Source: an uncultured Prevotellaceae bacterium (GTDB lineage Bacteria > Bacteroidota > Bacteroidia > Bacteroidales > Bacteroidaceae). From it: a stretch of 64,000 bases of DNA. Position 1 is the first letter of the stretch; each line of letters opens with the position of its first letter. The notes under the pieces are model-generated. The model searched no databases and was not told where the DNA came from. It was given only the letters and a program-made list of their open reading frames with translations. A program made the position numbers and the translations under genes. Positions 17,842 through 26,220 of this stretch are shown here, piece after piece. The DNA lies in the NCBI GenBank assembly GCA_947168045.1, contig CAMVKN010000001.1, positions 186,001 to 250,000 on the forward strand, read 5' to 3'.

Positions 17842-18549
17842 ATGGCAAAGATTCCCACCCCACACATCGGTGCCCAGCAGGGCGAGATAGCCGAGACCGT
17901 CATCATGGCGGGCGACCCGCTGCGTGCAAAGTTCATGGCCGAGAAATTCCTCGATAGCCCCGTGCAGTTCAACAACATCCGTGGCATGCTTGGCTTCACC
18001 GGCTACCATGATGGCAAGCGTGTCAGCGTCATGGGCCACGGCATGGGCATGGCCTCCATCGGCATCTACAGCTACGAGCTGTTCAACTTCTACGACGTGA
18101 AGACCATCATCCGCGTGGGCTCCGCCGGCAGCATCAACATGGACCTGAACGTGGGCGACCTGTGCATCGCCATGGGTGCCTGCACCAACAGCAACTATGC
18201 CATGCAGTACGAGCTGGCCGGCACCTTCGCCCCCATCGCCGACTTCGACCTGCTGCGCGCCGCCGCCAATGCCGCCGACAAGCTGGGCTATCACTACAAG
18301 GTGGGCAACGTCATGTCCAGCGACACCTTCTACACCGAGAACGCCCACAACGACAAGTGGATTAACATGGGTGTGCTCGCCGTGGAGATGGAGGCCGCTG
18401 CCCTCTACATGAACGCTGCCCGCGCCGGCAAGCGCGCACTGACCATCCTCACCATCTCTGACCATATCCTCAAGGGAGAGGCAACGACGGCCGAGGAGCG
18501 ACAGACCACCTTTACACACATGATGGACGTAGCCTTCTCACTGGTATGA
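17842..18549 (+). CDS. deoD: Purine-nucleoside phosphorylase, DeoD type
   Basis: Phosphorolysis of purine (deoxy)nucleosides to free base and (deoxy)ribose-1-phosphate; a cytoplasmic salvage enzyme, hexameric in the family. 235 residues, the usual length. It has the phosphate-binding loop '[10 protein letters not shown]' (residues 22-31), '[11 protein letters not shown]', '[17 protein letters not shown]', 'IRVGSAGSI', the nucleoside-binding 'VEMEAAALY' and the catalytic-Asp motif 'ISDHIL' near the C-terminus. A good promoter precedes it. Its stop overlaps the upp start by 4 bp (ATGA), so the two are translationally coupled in a nucleoside/base salvage unit. Confidence 0.96.
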   Translation: MAKIPTPHIGAQQGEIAETVIMAGDPLRAKFMAEKFLDSPVQFNNIRGMLGFTGYHDGKRVSVMGHGMGMASIGIYSYELFNFYDVKTIIRVGSAGSINMDLNVGDLCIAMGACTNSNYAMQYELAGTFAPIADFDLLRAAANAADKLGYHYKVGNVMSSDTFYTENAHNDKWINMGVLAVEMEAAALYMNAARAGKRALTILTISDHILKGEATTAEERQTTFTHMMDVAFSLV

Positions 18550-19205
18550 AGATAGTGAACCTGTCGGAGCACAACTCCGTCCTCAACCACTTCATGGCTG
18601 AGATACGCGACAAGAGCTATCAGCGCAACCGCCTGCTCTTCCGCAACAACATCGTACGCATCGGTCAGGTCATGGCCTACGAGCTGTCGAAGACACTCGA
18701 CTACCGTCCGAAGACCGTCACCACGCCCCTGGGAACGGCCGACACCGCCGTGGCGCGGCAGGAGGACCTCCTCCTGGCCACGGTGCTGCGTGCCGGACTG
18801 CCCTTCCACGAGGGGTTCCTTAGCATGTTCGACCATGCGCACAGCGCCTTCGTCTCAGCCTACCGCATGTACACCAACCGCGAGCACACCGAGGTGGGCA
18901 TACACACTGAGTACATGGCGTCGCCCAGCGCCAAGGGCAAGACGCTCATCATCGTCGACCCCATGCTGGCTACTGGCGGCTCGATGGTGGCGGCCTATGA
19001 GGCACTGGTGGCAACAGGAAAGCCCGCCGCCATACACATCGCTTGTATCATCGGCACACCCGAGGGGGTGGACATGCTGCAGAAGAACGTCGCTGACGAT
19101 GTCACCCTATGGTGTGCTGCCATCGACCCCGGCATGAACGAGCATAAGTACATCGTGCCTGGCTTCGGCGACTGTGGCGACCTGTGCTACGGCGAGAAGC
19201 TGTAG
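18546..19205 (+). CDS. upp: Uracil phosphoribosyltransferase
   Basis: Converts uracil and PRPP to UMP in pyrimidine salvage; cytoplasmic. 219 residues. The PRPP-binding motif '[13 protein letters not shown]' lies near residues 135-147. Other family features are the N-terminal '[28 protein letters not shown]', '[14 protein letters not shown]' and the C-terminal uracil-contacting '[11 protein letters not shown]'. The start overlaps the deoD stop (ATGA at 18546). A strong hairpin follows at 19223, so this ends the transcription unit and marks the left edge of the AT-rich island. Confidence 0.96.
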   Translation: MKIVNLSEHNSVLNHFMAEIRDKSYQRNRLLFRNNIVRIGQVMAYELSKTLDYRPKTVTTPLGTADTAVARQEDLLLATVLRAGLPFHEGFLSMFDHAHSAFVSAYRMYTNREHTEVGIHTEYMASPSAKGKTLIIVDPMLATGGSMVAAYEALVATGKPAAIHIACIIGTPEGVDMLQKNVADDVTLWCAAIDPGMNEHKYIVPGFGDCGDLCYGEKL

Positions 19206-19222
19206 GGCAGCGGGGCTCAGAA

Positions 19223-19282
19223 AAGAAACAAATTGGCACTAATTATGGAAGATTCACCCATATTAGTGCCAGTTTGTTTCTT
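19223..19282 (+). terminator. Long hairpin after upp
   Basis: A 21-bp stem with one mismatch: AAGAAACAAATTGGCACTAA pairs with TTAGTGCCAGTTTGTTTCTT across an 18-nt loop, beginning 17 bp after the upp stop. It could act as a bidirectional terminator. It also marks the transition into the AT-rich island. Confidence 0.65.
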
Positions 19283-19382
19283 AATAGATAGAACTGACAG
19301 ACGAATATCAGAAAAAGGTACGGAAAAGTGGGAAAATATTATTAAAATGTGATTGTTTGCTAAATATCTTAGCACAATGAGC

Positions 19383-19410
19383 TTTGTTTGGATAAAAATG
19401 AGTACCTTTG
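19383..19410 (+). promoter_or_regulatory. Putative promoter of the defence island
   Basis: A perfect -7 box TACCTTTG at 19403-19410, with TTTG at 19383-19386 (16 bp, shorter than usual) as the best upstream box. It precedes the regulator remnant and is the only good promoter before the methyltransferase. Confidence 0.5.
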
Positions 19411-19435
19411 TAGCATTAACAACAGAATATCCATC

Positions 19436-19576
19436 ATGGACAAAGACATTAAATGGTGTACCAATGACTGTCAGCCAACAATGGAGACGTATCTCAGAAT
19501 TGCAGAACTACTTGATGTGAAACTGACAGAATTAGTAAGAACAAAGAAAAAACAAACGAAACTCCCATCTTTTTGA
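19436..19576 (+). pseudogene. C-terminal remnant of an XRE-type regulator
   Basis: 46 codons from the ATG at 19436. 'WCTNDCQPTMETYLRIAEL' followed by 'LDVKLTELVRTKK' matches the last part of small XRE/Cro-type HTH regulators (recognition-helix end, 'QP...TL.KIA..LDV...ELI' helix). The first HTH helices are missing and the upstream bases do not encode them. Small XRE proteins often control restriction-modification operons, so this is probably a broken control gene of the downstream operon. Whether the short product is made or works is unknown. Confidence 0.55.
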
Positions 19577-19608
19577 GTTCTTTGCGAGCAAAGCGGCAAA
19601 GCCAAGTT

Positions 19609-19666
19609 AGTGGGTAACTTATAATACACATAGTGGGTAACTCGGAATAGTTAAAGGGTTACTCAC
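19609..19666. promoter_or_regulatory. Repeated GTGGGTAAC sites before the methyltransferase
   Basis: AGTGGGTAACT occurs at 19609-19619 and 19632-19642 (23 bp apart), and an inverted relative GGGTTACTCAC at 19656-19666, ending 11 bp before the methyltransferase ATG. The arrangement looks like operator sites for a control protein. Confidence 0.45.
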
Positions 19667-19677
19667 AAATAGATAAA

Positions 19678-20967
19678 ATGGAAAAAAAGGATTATACGTT
19701 CATAGACTTGTTTGCAGGTGCTGGAGGCTTGTCGGAAGGATTTGTCAGAGCCGGGTTCTCTCCTATTGCCCATATTGAGATGGACAAATACGCCTGCGAG
19801 ACCCTAAAGACAAGAGCTGCATATCACTACTTGGAAGAATGCGGTAAACTTGACATCTACAAGAAATACCTATTGGAAAAGAAAGAAGGAGAAAGTGGCC
19901 AAAAGTTATGGCACCAGGTTCCCTCTTCAATTATTGACAGTGTTATTCATGTCACTATTGGCCCGTCAACCATTGATGACATTTTCCACAGAGTTGACAA
20001 TCTAAAAGGGGATAACTGCGTTGACCTAATTATAGGTGGCCCTCCTTGTCAAGCATATTCCATTGTTGGGAGGTCAAGGATGGGAAAGGATGTTGAGAAA
20101 GACCCTAGAAATGAGTTGTACAAATACTATGTCCAATTCCTTGAGAGGTATACTCCTAAGATGTTTGTATTTGAGAATGTTTTAGGTATTATTACGGCAA
20201 AGAATGGTGAACCACTAAAGGACTTAAAAGAACTTGTTGACGCTATTGGATATGAAATGCAAATGCACGTCCAAAATGCATCAGAACATGGAGTGCTACA
20301 GAAAAGGCAACGGGTAATTATTGTCGGCTGGCGCAAAGAGGACGTAAACACCAAGGGTCAAAAACACTTTTACCCTATACTGGAAAAAGAAAGTAATTCA
20401 TATTGCGTAATGGAGGACTTGTTCTCTGATCTTCCAGAAAGAAAGGCTGGTGAAGGAAGTCTTACAGCCACAGTTCCTTATTCCAAAAAGTTGAGCGATA
20501 TGCCATATCTCAAAGAATCTGCTATCCGTAATAGTAATTTTAACTTTACAACACAGCATATTGCCCGTCCACATAATGCTAATGATAGAGAAATATACTG
20601 TATGGCTATAAAGCAATGGAGAGAGAAAAGGAAACAGTTAGACTACTCCAAACTGCCTTCTCATTTGCAGACTCACAAAAACACCAAATCGTTCTTGGAT
20701 AGATATTCAGTAGTTGACCCTGACGGATACAGCCATACTGTTGTCGCGCACATATCGAAAGATGGACACTATTACATCTATCCTACACCGAACCCAACGG
20801 TTGAGAATGTACGTTCAATAACAGTAAGAGAAGCTGCCAGACTACAATCATTTCCAGATGACTACTTCTTTGAAGGAAACAGAGGAGCAGTTTTTAAGCA
20901 GATTGGTAACGCAGTTCCTGTTGTATTAGCCTATAAAATAGCGAAAGAGATTCTAAAACAAATGTAA
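19678..20967 (+). CDS. C5-cytosine DNA methyltransferase (Dcm type)
   Basis: Transfers methyl groups from SAM to C5 of cytosine in a specific DNA site; the self-marking component of the operon. 429 residues. Motif I 'DLFAGAGGLSEGF' lies at residues 10-22, motif IV 'GGPPCQAYS' carries the catalytic Cys124, motif VI is 'VFENVLG', motif VIII 'QKRQRVIIVGW', and the C-terminal motif X 'QIGNAVPV'. The variable target-recognition region lies between VIII and IX; the recognised sequence cannot be read from it. Base composition is clearly AT-richer than deoD-upp. The next gene starts 3 bp after the stop. Intact, with no missing catalytic motif. Confidence 0.93.
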   Translation: MEKKDYTFIDLFAGAGGLSEGFVRAGFSPIAHIEMDKYACETLKTRAAYHYLEECGKLDIYKKYLLEKKEGESGQKLWHQVPSSIIDSVIHVTIGPSTIDDIFHRVDNLKGDNCVDLIIGGPPCQAYSIVGRSRMGKDVEKDPRNELYKYYVQFLERYTPKMFVFENVLGIITAKNGEPLKDLKELVDAIGYEMQMHVQNASEHGVLQKRQRVIIVGWRKEDVNTKGQKHFYPILEKESNSYCVMEDLFSDLPERKAGEGSLTATVPYSKKLSDMPYLKESAIRNSNFNFTTQHIARPHNANDREIYCMAIKQWREKRKQLDYSKLPSHLQTHKNTKSFLDRYSVVDPDGYSHTVVAHISKDGHYYIYPTPNPTVENVRSITVREAARLQSFPDDYFFEGNRGAVFKQIGNAVPVVLAYKIAKEILKQM

Positions 20968-20970
20968 ACT

Positions 20971-22446
20971 ATGGATTATTCATTACTGCCTAAAACAGAA
21001 GCAGTTCCTGAAGCAGCCTCTATGATTGAGACCTTTAGGGCTATTGGATACAACCTTGAAACTGCGGTTGCTGACATCTTGGATAATTCCATATCAGCAG
21101 GCGCAAAGAACATATATATCGAAAGAATCTGGGATGGTGGGAAAACTATTATTACCATTAAGGATGATGGTTTAGGTATGAACAGCGAAGAGATTGTTGA
21201 AGCTATGCGCCCTGGAGCACAGAATCCGTTAGAATCCAGAGGTATTAATGATTTAGGTCGTTTTGGGTTAGGAATGAAAACGGCCTCCTTCTCTCAATGT
21301 AGGAAGCTGACAGTTATTAGCAAGAAAGCTGGCTATCACTCTGCCTATTGGACTTGGGATTTGGATTATGTTGCATTGACTCATAAGTGGGAGCTAATAA
21401 GGTGGGCGCCAGAAGAATATACAAATGCCCTAGATGAACAAGTATCTGGCACAATGATAATTTGGACAGATTTAGACAGAGTCATACCACCAGCAACATT
21501 AGTTTGTGACATTGTAGCCAAACAAAAATTCTCAGATGCATGGGCAAGGGTAAAATCCCATATTGCCATGACCTTCCATCGTTTCATAGAAAGTAATGAT
21601 ATTACTATATATTGGGGAGAGAATCCCATTGAAGCATGGAACCCCTTCTGCCCAAATGAGAAAAAGACCCAGATATTTCCTACAGAGAACTTATATTTTG
21701 GAAGTAATAAGGCAGAAGTGAAGGGGTACATCTTGCCACACAAGAACAACTTCAGTTCAGAGCAGAAGTATAAAGAAGCAGAGGGGATGAATGGTTATCC
21801 AGCTGCCCAAGGTTTCTATGTATATCGAGGTAAGAGGCTTCTGCTTGCCGGCAGTTGGCTTAACCTTTTTAGGAAAGAGGACCACTATAAACTTGTACGT
21901 ATCAGCATTGACCTGCCAAACACGCTGGATTCAGAATGGCAAATTGACATTAAAAAATCTACCGCTATACCACCCCTGTCTTGTCGCGAACAACTCCGTT
22001 CTTATGCCCTTGATGTAAGAAACAAAGGAATGGAAGTCTACAGACATAGAGGGAAGATATTAAAGAAAAAGGCAGGAATTAACTTTCAGCCCCTTTGGTT
22101 AGAAAAGAAAAAAGGTAATAAATGGTCTTTTGTGGTTAATCGTGACAACCAATTGATAATGGATTTGCAAGAAGAAGCACAAACAAATCCTAAGCATGCT
22201 ATTAGTATGTTATTACGCATAATAGAAGAGTCAATCCCCACACCGACTATCTTCATCAAACAATCCAGCGAGGAGAACTTGCAAAAAGAACCATTCTCTG
22301 ATATGGACACAGCCATTATACAAGAGATGTTGCAGAAGATGTTCAACAATTTAAAAGCCTCTGGTCATACCAAAGAACAAGCAAAAGCTATTCTTAAAAC
22401 AATAGAACCATTTAATAATTACGAAGACTTAATCGAGGAGTTATGA
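20971..22446 (+). CDS. GHKL ATPase (MORC/MutL/Hsp90-like)
   Basis: 491 residues. A GHKL ATP-binding fold is seen in 'VADILDNSISAGA' (residues 33-45), 'DDGLGM' (65-70) and the lid 'LGRFGLGMKTAS' (95-106). The usual 'E..DN' general-base position here reads 'DILDN', so Asp replaces Glu. A C-terminal S5-like and helical part follows. Prokaryotic MORC-type ATPases in restriction-modification operons together with Z1 and AIPR proteins were described by Iyer, Abhiman and Aravind (2008). By analogy this protein may clamp or remodel DNA during restriction. It starts 3 bp after the methyltransferase and overlaps the Z1 gene by 4 bp, so the genes are expressed together. Confidence 0.85.
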   Translation: MDYSLLPKTEAVPEAASMIETFRAIGYNLETAVADILDNSISAGAKNIYIERIWDGGKTIITIKDDGLGMNSEEIVEAMRPGAQNPLESRGINDLGRFGLGMKTASFSQCRKLTVISKKAGYHSAYWTWDLDYVALTHKWELIRWAPEEYTNALDEQVSGTMIIWTDLDRVIPPATLVCDIVAKQKFSDAWARVKSHIAMTFHRFIESNDITIYWGENPIEAWNPFCPNEKKTQIFPTENLYFGSNKAEVKGYILPHKNNFSSEQKYKEAEGMNGYPAAQGFYVYRGKRLLLAGSWLNLFRKEDHYKLVRISIDLPNTLDSEWQIDIKKSTAIPPLSCREQLRSYALDVRNKGMEVYRHRGKILKKKAGINFQPLWLEKKKGNKWSFVVNRDNQLIMDLQEEAQTNPKHAISMLLRIIEESIPTPTIFIKQSSEENLQKEPFSDMDTAIIQEMLQKMFNNLKASGHTKEQAKAILKTIEPFNNYEDLIEEL

Positions 22447-25211
22447 ATATGGAATCTTATCAAAAAGCAATAGAAGTATGTCGAACCTTAATTGGTTTGA
22501 AAGAGTCTGTTACTGATAACGATATTGACACAGCGGTCAATAGTGTAGTTTTGATGTTTCCCACACTAAGCAAAGAGGTGCTCAAGACAAAACTAATGTC
22601 TATTTATAGTGTTCGTGTTGAACCTATGCAGATTTTAGAGGGACGTGAACGACGCAAACCTTGGCTTATGGCATTCAAAGCTTCTGAATGTTGTAAATGG
22701 TCTTTCTGGAATCGTTACAAATATTACCTTGAACATCAAAAAGGATTTGAGCCAGCAACAATTCAAGGTGTTGATGATATGACTGACAAGATACTTGACA
22801 GGTTCTTTAATCCTCAAAAAACAGATGTGATTATAAGCAAGAAAGGTCTCGTGGTCGGTCAGGTTCAATCAGGTAAGACAGCGAACTATACAGGGCTAGT
22901 TTGCAAAGCTGCTGATTCTGGTTTTAATCTGATAATTGTACTAGCGGGAACTTATAATAATCTACGTAGTCAGACCCAGTTGCGATTGGACGAGGGTTTC
23001 CTGGGCTTCGATACTCAGTTTGAGCGAGCCAGCGCAAAGGATACTACCAAAATAGGTGTTGGCTTAATTCCTGGATTTGATGATGCTATTGCTAACTCGT
23101 ATACAACCAATTCTGAAAAAGGAGATTTCACCAGTCGTTCAGCCAATACTGCTGGCTTTAATTTTAACGCCCCACAACCAGCACTTCTTGTTGTAAAAAA
23201 GAATTCAACAGTATTAAACCGCCTTAATACTTGGCTGAATACGCATTCTGAGAACGGGAAAATAAGCAACAAGTCCCTTCTAATGATTGACGATGAGGCT
23301 GATAATGCATCTATCAATACAAATGCGTCAAATGATGACCCGACAACAATTAATAAGTATATTTGTTCTATTTTGAACAAGTTTAATCGAACTGCCTACG
23401 TTGGGTATACTGCTACTCCTTTTGCCAACATCTTCATTCCCCAAGATGATTCCAATCTGTTCCCAAGAGATTTTATCATCAACCTGCCATCCCCTTCAAC
23501 ATATATAGGACCCGATAAGGTATTTGGAACCTCATTAATACCAGACGACACGAATGATGAACTATTACCAATCGTTGTACCAATCAATGATTTTGCATCA
23601 TTCGTTCCCAACAAGCATAAAAAAGATGATATTAAACCTACATTATCCGAGGTTCCTGAATCGTTACGACTTGCCATAAAATGTTTCATTGTGACATGTG
23701 CAATAAGAAATCTTCGTGGTCAAGACCACAAACATAATTCAATGCTCATACACGTTAGCAGATTCCAATCTTGGCAAAACCACATAAAGGACCTGGTTAC
23801 ACGTATCTTCAATTACTACAAACAGGAGATTGAAGCCGGTGATAGAATGGTGTTGGAAGAATTACGAAAAGTATTTGAAGAGGACAACGGAGCATACAAG
23901 TCTTACAAAACGACTACTCAAATGATATTGGATTCCAAATTCAAAGATATTGATGATTCATTGGAAATCCACACGTGGGAAGATGTGAAGTCTCAACTCT
24001 TTAAAGCTGTCCAGAAAATAACTGTCAAATCTATCAATGGTTCGTCAAAGGATGCGCTGACATATTACGATAACCAAGACGAGGGAATTTCTGTAATCGC
24101 TATTGGTGGAGATAAACTATCACGAGGCTTGACACTAGAAGGTCTGTCTGTCAGCTATTTCTTGCGAGCGTCAAAAATGTATGATACACTGATGCAGATG
24201 GGGCGCTGGTTTGGCTATCGTTCTGGCTATGTGGATTTATGTAGGTTGTTTACAAGTAGCGAACTGAATGAGTGGTATCGCCATATCACTTTGGCGAGCG
24301 AAGAACTTAGAGAAGAGTTTAGCTATCTATATGAGATTGGTGGAACTCCAGAAGATTACGCCCTTAGAGTAAGAAATCACCCAGGGGTTCTACAGATAAC
24401 ATCACTTGCAAAAATGCGATATGCTAGCACGATTGAAGTTTCTTGGGCTGGCAGATTAGTCGAAACATACCAGTTGCTAAAGGATAAGGCCAACAGGCAC
24501 ATTAATTTTGTGGCAGCTGACACATTATTGTGCAAACTCGGATTGTATACCCAAGCAGGAAACAACTATTTATGGAGAAATATTGACGTTGAAACAATAC
24601 TGACTTTTTTCGAGAGTTACCGTTTACCATCTTCAATGGTCAAGGTCAATCTAAGAGCCATATCCGAATACATAAGACAGGTAAACAATTCGGGTGAATT
24701 ATCTGATTGGAGTGTGGTCTTGATGAACAAACCTACGGGAGAAAAAACAAGAGAGTGCGATGGCTATTTATCAAATGGGCTTGGATTCAATTACTTTATG
24801 CGTATGCCATCAAGTGATGCCTCTGAGCACTATCTGTTAAGAAAAAACCATATTCTTGGTAATCCACGTGATGAATTTATCGATTTGGACGATGAGATTC
24901 TAAAAGAAGCATTGGATGAAACAAATAAAAAGTTAAAAGACAGGAAACAATCATATCCAAGCCCTAAACTTGTGAGGGAGAAATATCGTGATGTTAAACA
25001 TCCTTTGCTGATAATATATCCCATAAAGCCATCAGCTGATTATGTAACAGCCAACAAAGATGGCAATGAACCTTATATGAGTTTTGCCATTTCGTTCCCG
25101 CATACCAATACGGGTGTAGCAATTTCATATTCTGTAAATCAACTGACAGACTTTGCAGATACTGAAGATATTTTTGAACAAGAAAACGATAATGTATATG
25201 AACAGAGTTGA
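22443..25211 (+). CDS. Z1-domain SF2-like ATPase/helicase
   Basis: 922 residues. Walker A 'GQVQSGKT' at 139-146, Walker B 'IDDEAD' at about 282-287, helicase-like motif III 'GYTATPFAN', and a motif VI-like stretch 'GGDKLSRGLTLEGL...MGRWFGYR' in the C-terminal RecA-like lobe. The Z1 domain (PF10593) lies between the lobes. Z1 proteins are uncharacterised biochemically but recur in restriction-modification islands with GHKL ATPases and AIPR proteins. The likely role is ATP-driven DNA translocation or remodelling during restriction (inference). It overlaps its upstream gene by 4 bp and its downstream gene by about 14 bp. Confidence 0.88.
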   Translation: MNMESYQKAIEVCRTLIGLKESVTDNDIDTAVNSVVLMFPTLSKEVLKTKLMSIYSVRVEPMQILEGRERRKPWLMAFKASECCKWSFWNRYKYYLEHQKGFEPATIQGVDDMTDKILDRFFNPQKTDVIISKKGLVVGQVQSGKTANYTGLVCKAADSGFNLIIVLAGTYNNLRSQTQLRLDEGFLGFDTQFERASAKDTTKIGVGLIPGFDDAIANSYTTNSEKGDFTSRSANTAGFNFNAPQPALLVVKKNSTVLNRLNTWLNTHSENGKISNKSLLMIDDEADNASINTNASNDDPTTINKYICSILNKFNRTAYVGYTATPFANIFIPQDDSNLFPRDFIINLPSPSTYIGPDKVFGTSLIPDDTNDELLPIVVPINDFASFVPNKHKKDDIKPTLSEVPESLRLAIKCFIVTCAIRNLRGQDHKHNSMLIHVSRFQSWQNHIKDLVTRIFNYYKQEIEAGDRMVLEELRKVFEEDNGAYKSYKTTTQMILDSKFKDIDDSLEIHTWEDVKSQLFKAVQKITVKSINGSSKDALTYYDNQDEGISVIAIGGDKLSRGLTLEGLSVSYFLRASKMYDTLMQMGRWFGYRSGYVDLCRLFTSSELNEWYRHITLASEELREEFSYLYEIGGTPEDYALRVRNHPGVLQITSLAKMRYASTIEVSWAGRLVETYQLLKDKANRHINFVAADTLLCKLGLYTQAGNNYLWRNIDVETILTFFESYRLPSSMVKVNLRAISEYIRQVNNSGELSDWSVVLMNKPTGEKTRECDGYLSNGLGFNYFMRMPSSDASEHYLLRKNHILGNPRDEFIDLDDEILKEALDETNKKLKDRKQSYPSPKLVREKYRDVKHPLLIIYPIKPSADYVTANKDGNEPYMSFAISFPHTNTGVAISYSVNQLTDFADTEDIFEQENDNVYEQS

Positions 25212-26220
25212 TACAATAAAGGAAGTTTGGCAGAAACTCGAGAGTGAATGTACAGAGGGACTTGTCAAAAGAGCACTTGACATTCCTTCTTATCTCAAGA
25301 CATTCTGTACATACAGTTTCCCGGAAAAATACTGTGGGATAGCATTTTCTTTTCATCAGGACATCAAACTTGATATCACTAGTTTCCAAGATTTGTCCGA
25401 ATTGAAAGTATCCTTATTCAATGATACATCTTTCCTTAAATCAAAAATACTTATTATACAGCTAAACAATAGAGAAAACCGTGTCAATGACATTTTTGCA
25501 ACCATCTGTGCAAATATTGTTAACTCAATTATTGGGACCGCATCCGAAAAAGAGGGTATGCGGATAGTAATCACTCAAATGAGGAAGTGGAAAGAACTGT
25601 TCTCTAGAAGAAAAGACCAAAAGTTATCTGCGCAAGAACAACAAGGTCTATTTGGTGAGTTATTCTTCCTCGGAAAACTTTTATTGACATCTATAGACAA
25701 GGTCACCACAAATGGCTTTTGGGTAGGACCAGATCAAGCTCCAAAAGATTTCCAAAGTGACATGTGGGCAGTTGAGGTTAAGACGACATCTGCTAATATT
25801 CATTCCGGCATCTCAATCAATGGTGAACTGCAATTGGACGAAACAGAAGTTGAACACTTATTTCTATTCAATCTGGTTGTTGAAGTATTACAGCAAGATG
25901 GACAAACACTACCAGAACTGATTGCAGCTATCCGTCAATTGTTGAAAGGTGATAGTAGAGCCACCAGTGTCTTTGAGAGCAAGTTAATTCTTGTTGGCTA
26001 TTTCGATTTCGATAAAGAATTCTATAATGATCGCCATTATCACATTCGGAAAGAACAATATTTTCAAGTTAAGGACGAGTTCCCAAGAATCAAGAAAGAT
26101 GATCTGAAGATAGGAGTATCTGAAGTGAAATATCGTATCTCATTAGACTTCTCTAGTGAGAACAGGGTCATCGAAGAAAATGTCATTAATACCATTGAGA
26201 CTTATGAAAGAAATAAATAA
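25198..26220 (+). CDS. PD-(D/E)XK nuclease family protein (DUF4420)
   Basis: 340 residues from the ATG at 25198, inside the Z1 coding end; an ATG at 25192 is equally possible, and longer starts would overlap Z1 too far. The nuclease core is 'QEQQGLFGELFFLGKLL', then 'KDFQSDMWAVEVKTTSA' with Asp184, Glu193 and Lys195 forming the D-(E)-X-K metal-binding set. This matches the DUF4420 family (PF14390) of predicted restriction nucleases. It is the most likely DNA-cutting component of the operon. It overlaps AIPR by 17 bp. Catalytic residues are intact. Confidence 0.85.
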   Translation: MNRVDTIKEVWQKLESECTEGLVKRALDIPSYLKTFCTYSFPEKYCGIAFSFHQDIKLDITSFQDLSELKVSLFNDTSFLKSKILIIQLNNRENRVNDIFATICANIVNSIIGTASEKEGMRIVITQMRKWKELFSRRKDQKLSAQEQQGLFGELFFLGKLLLTSIDKVTTNGFWVGPDQAPKDFQSDMWAVEVKTTSANIHSGISINGELQLDETEVEHLFLFNLVVEVLQQDGQTLPELIAAIRQLLKGDSRATSVFESKLILVGYFDFDKEFYNDRHYHIRKEQYFQVKDEFPRIKKDDLKIGVSEVKYRISLDFSSENRVIEENVINTIETYERNK

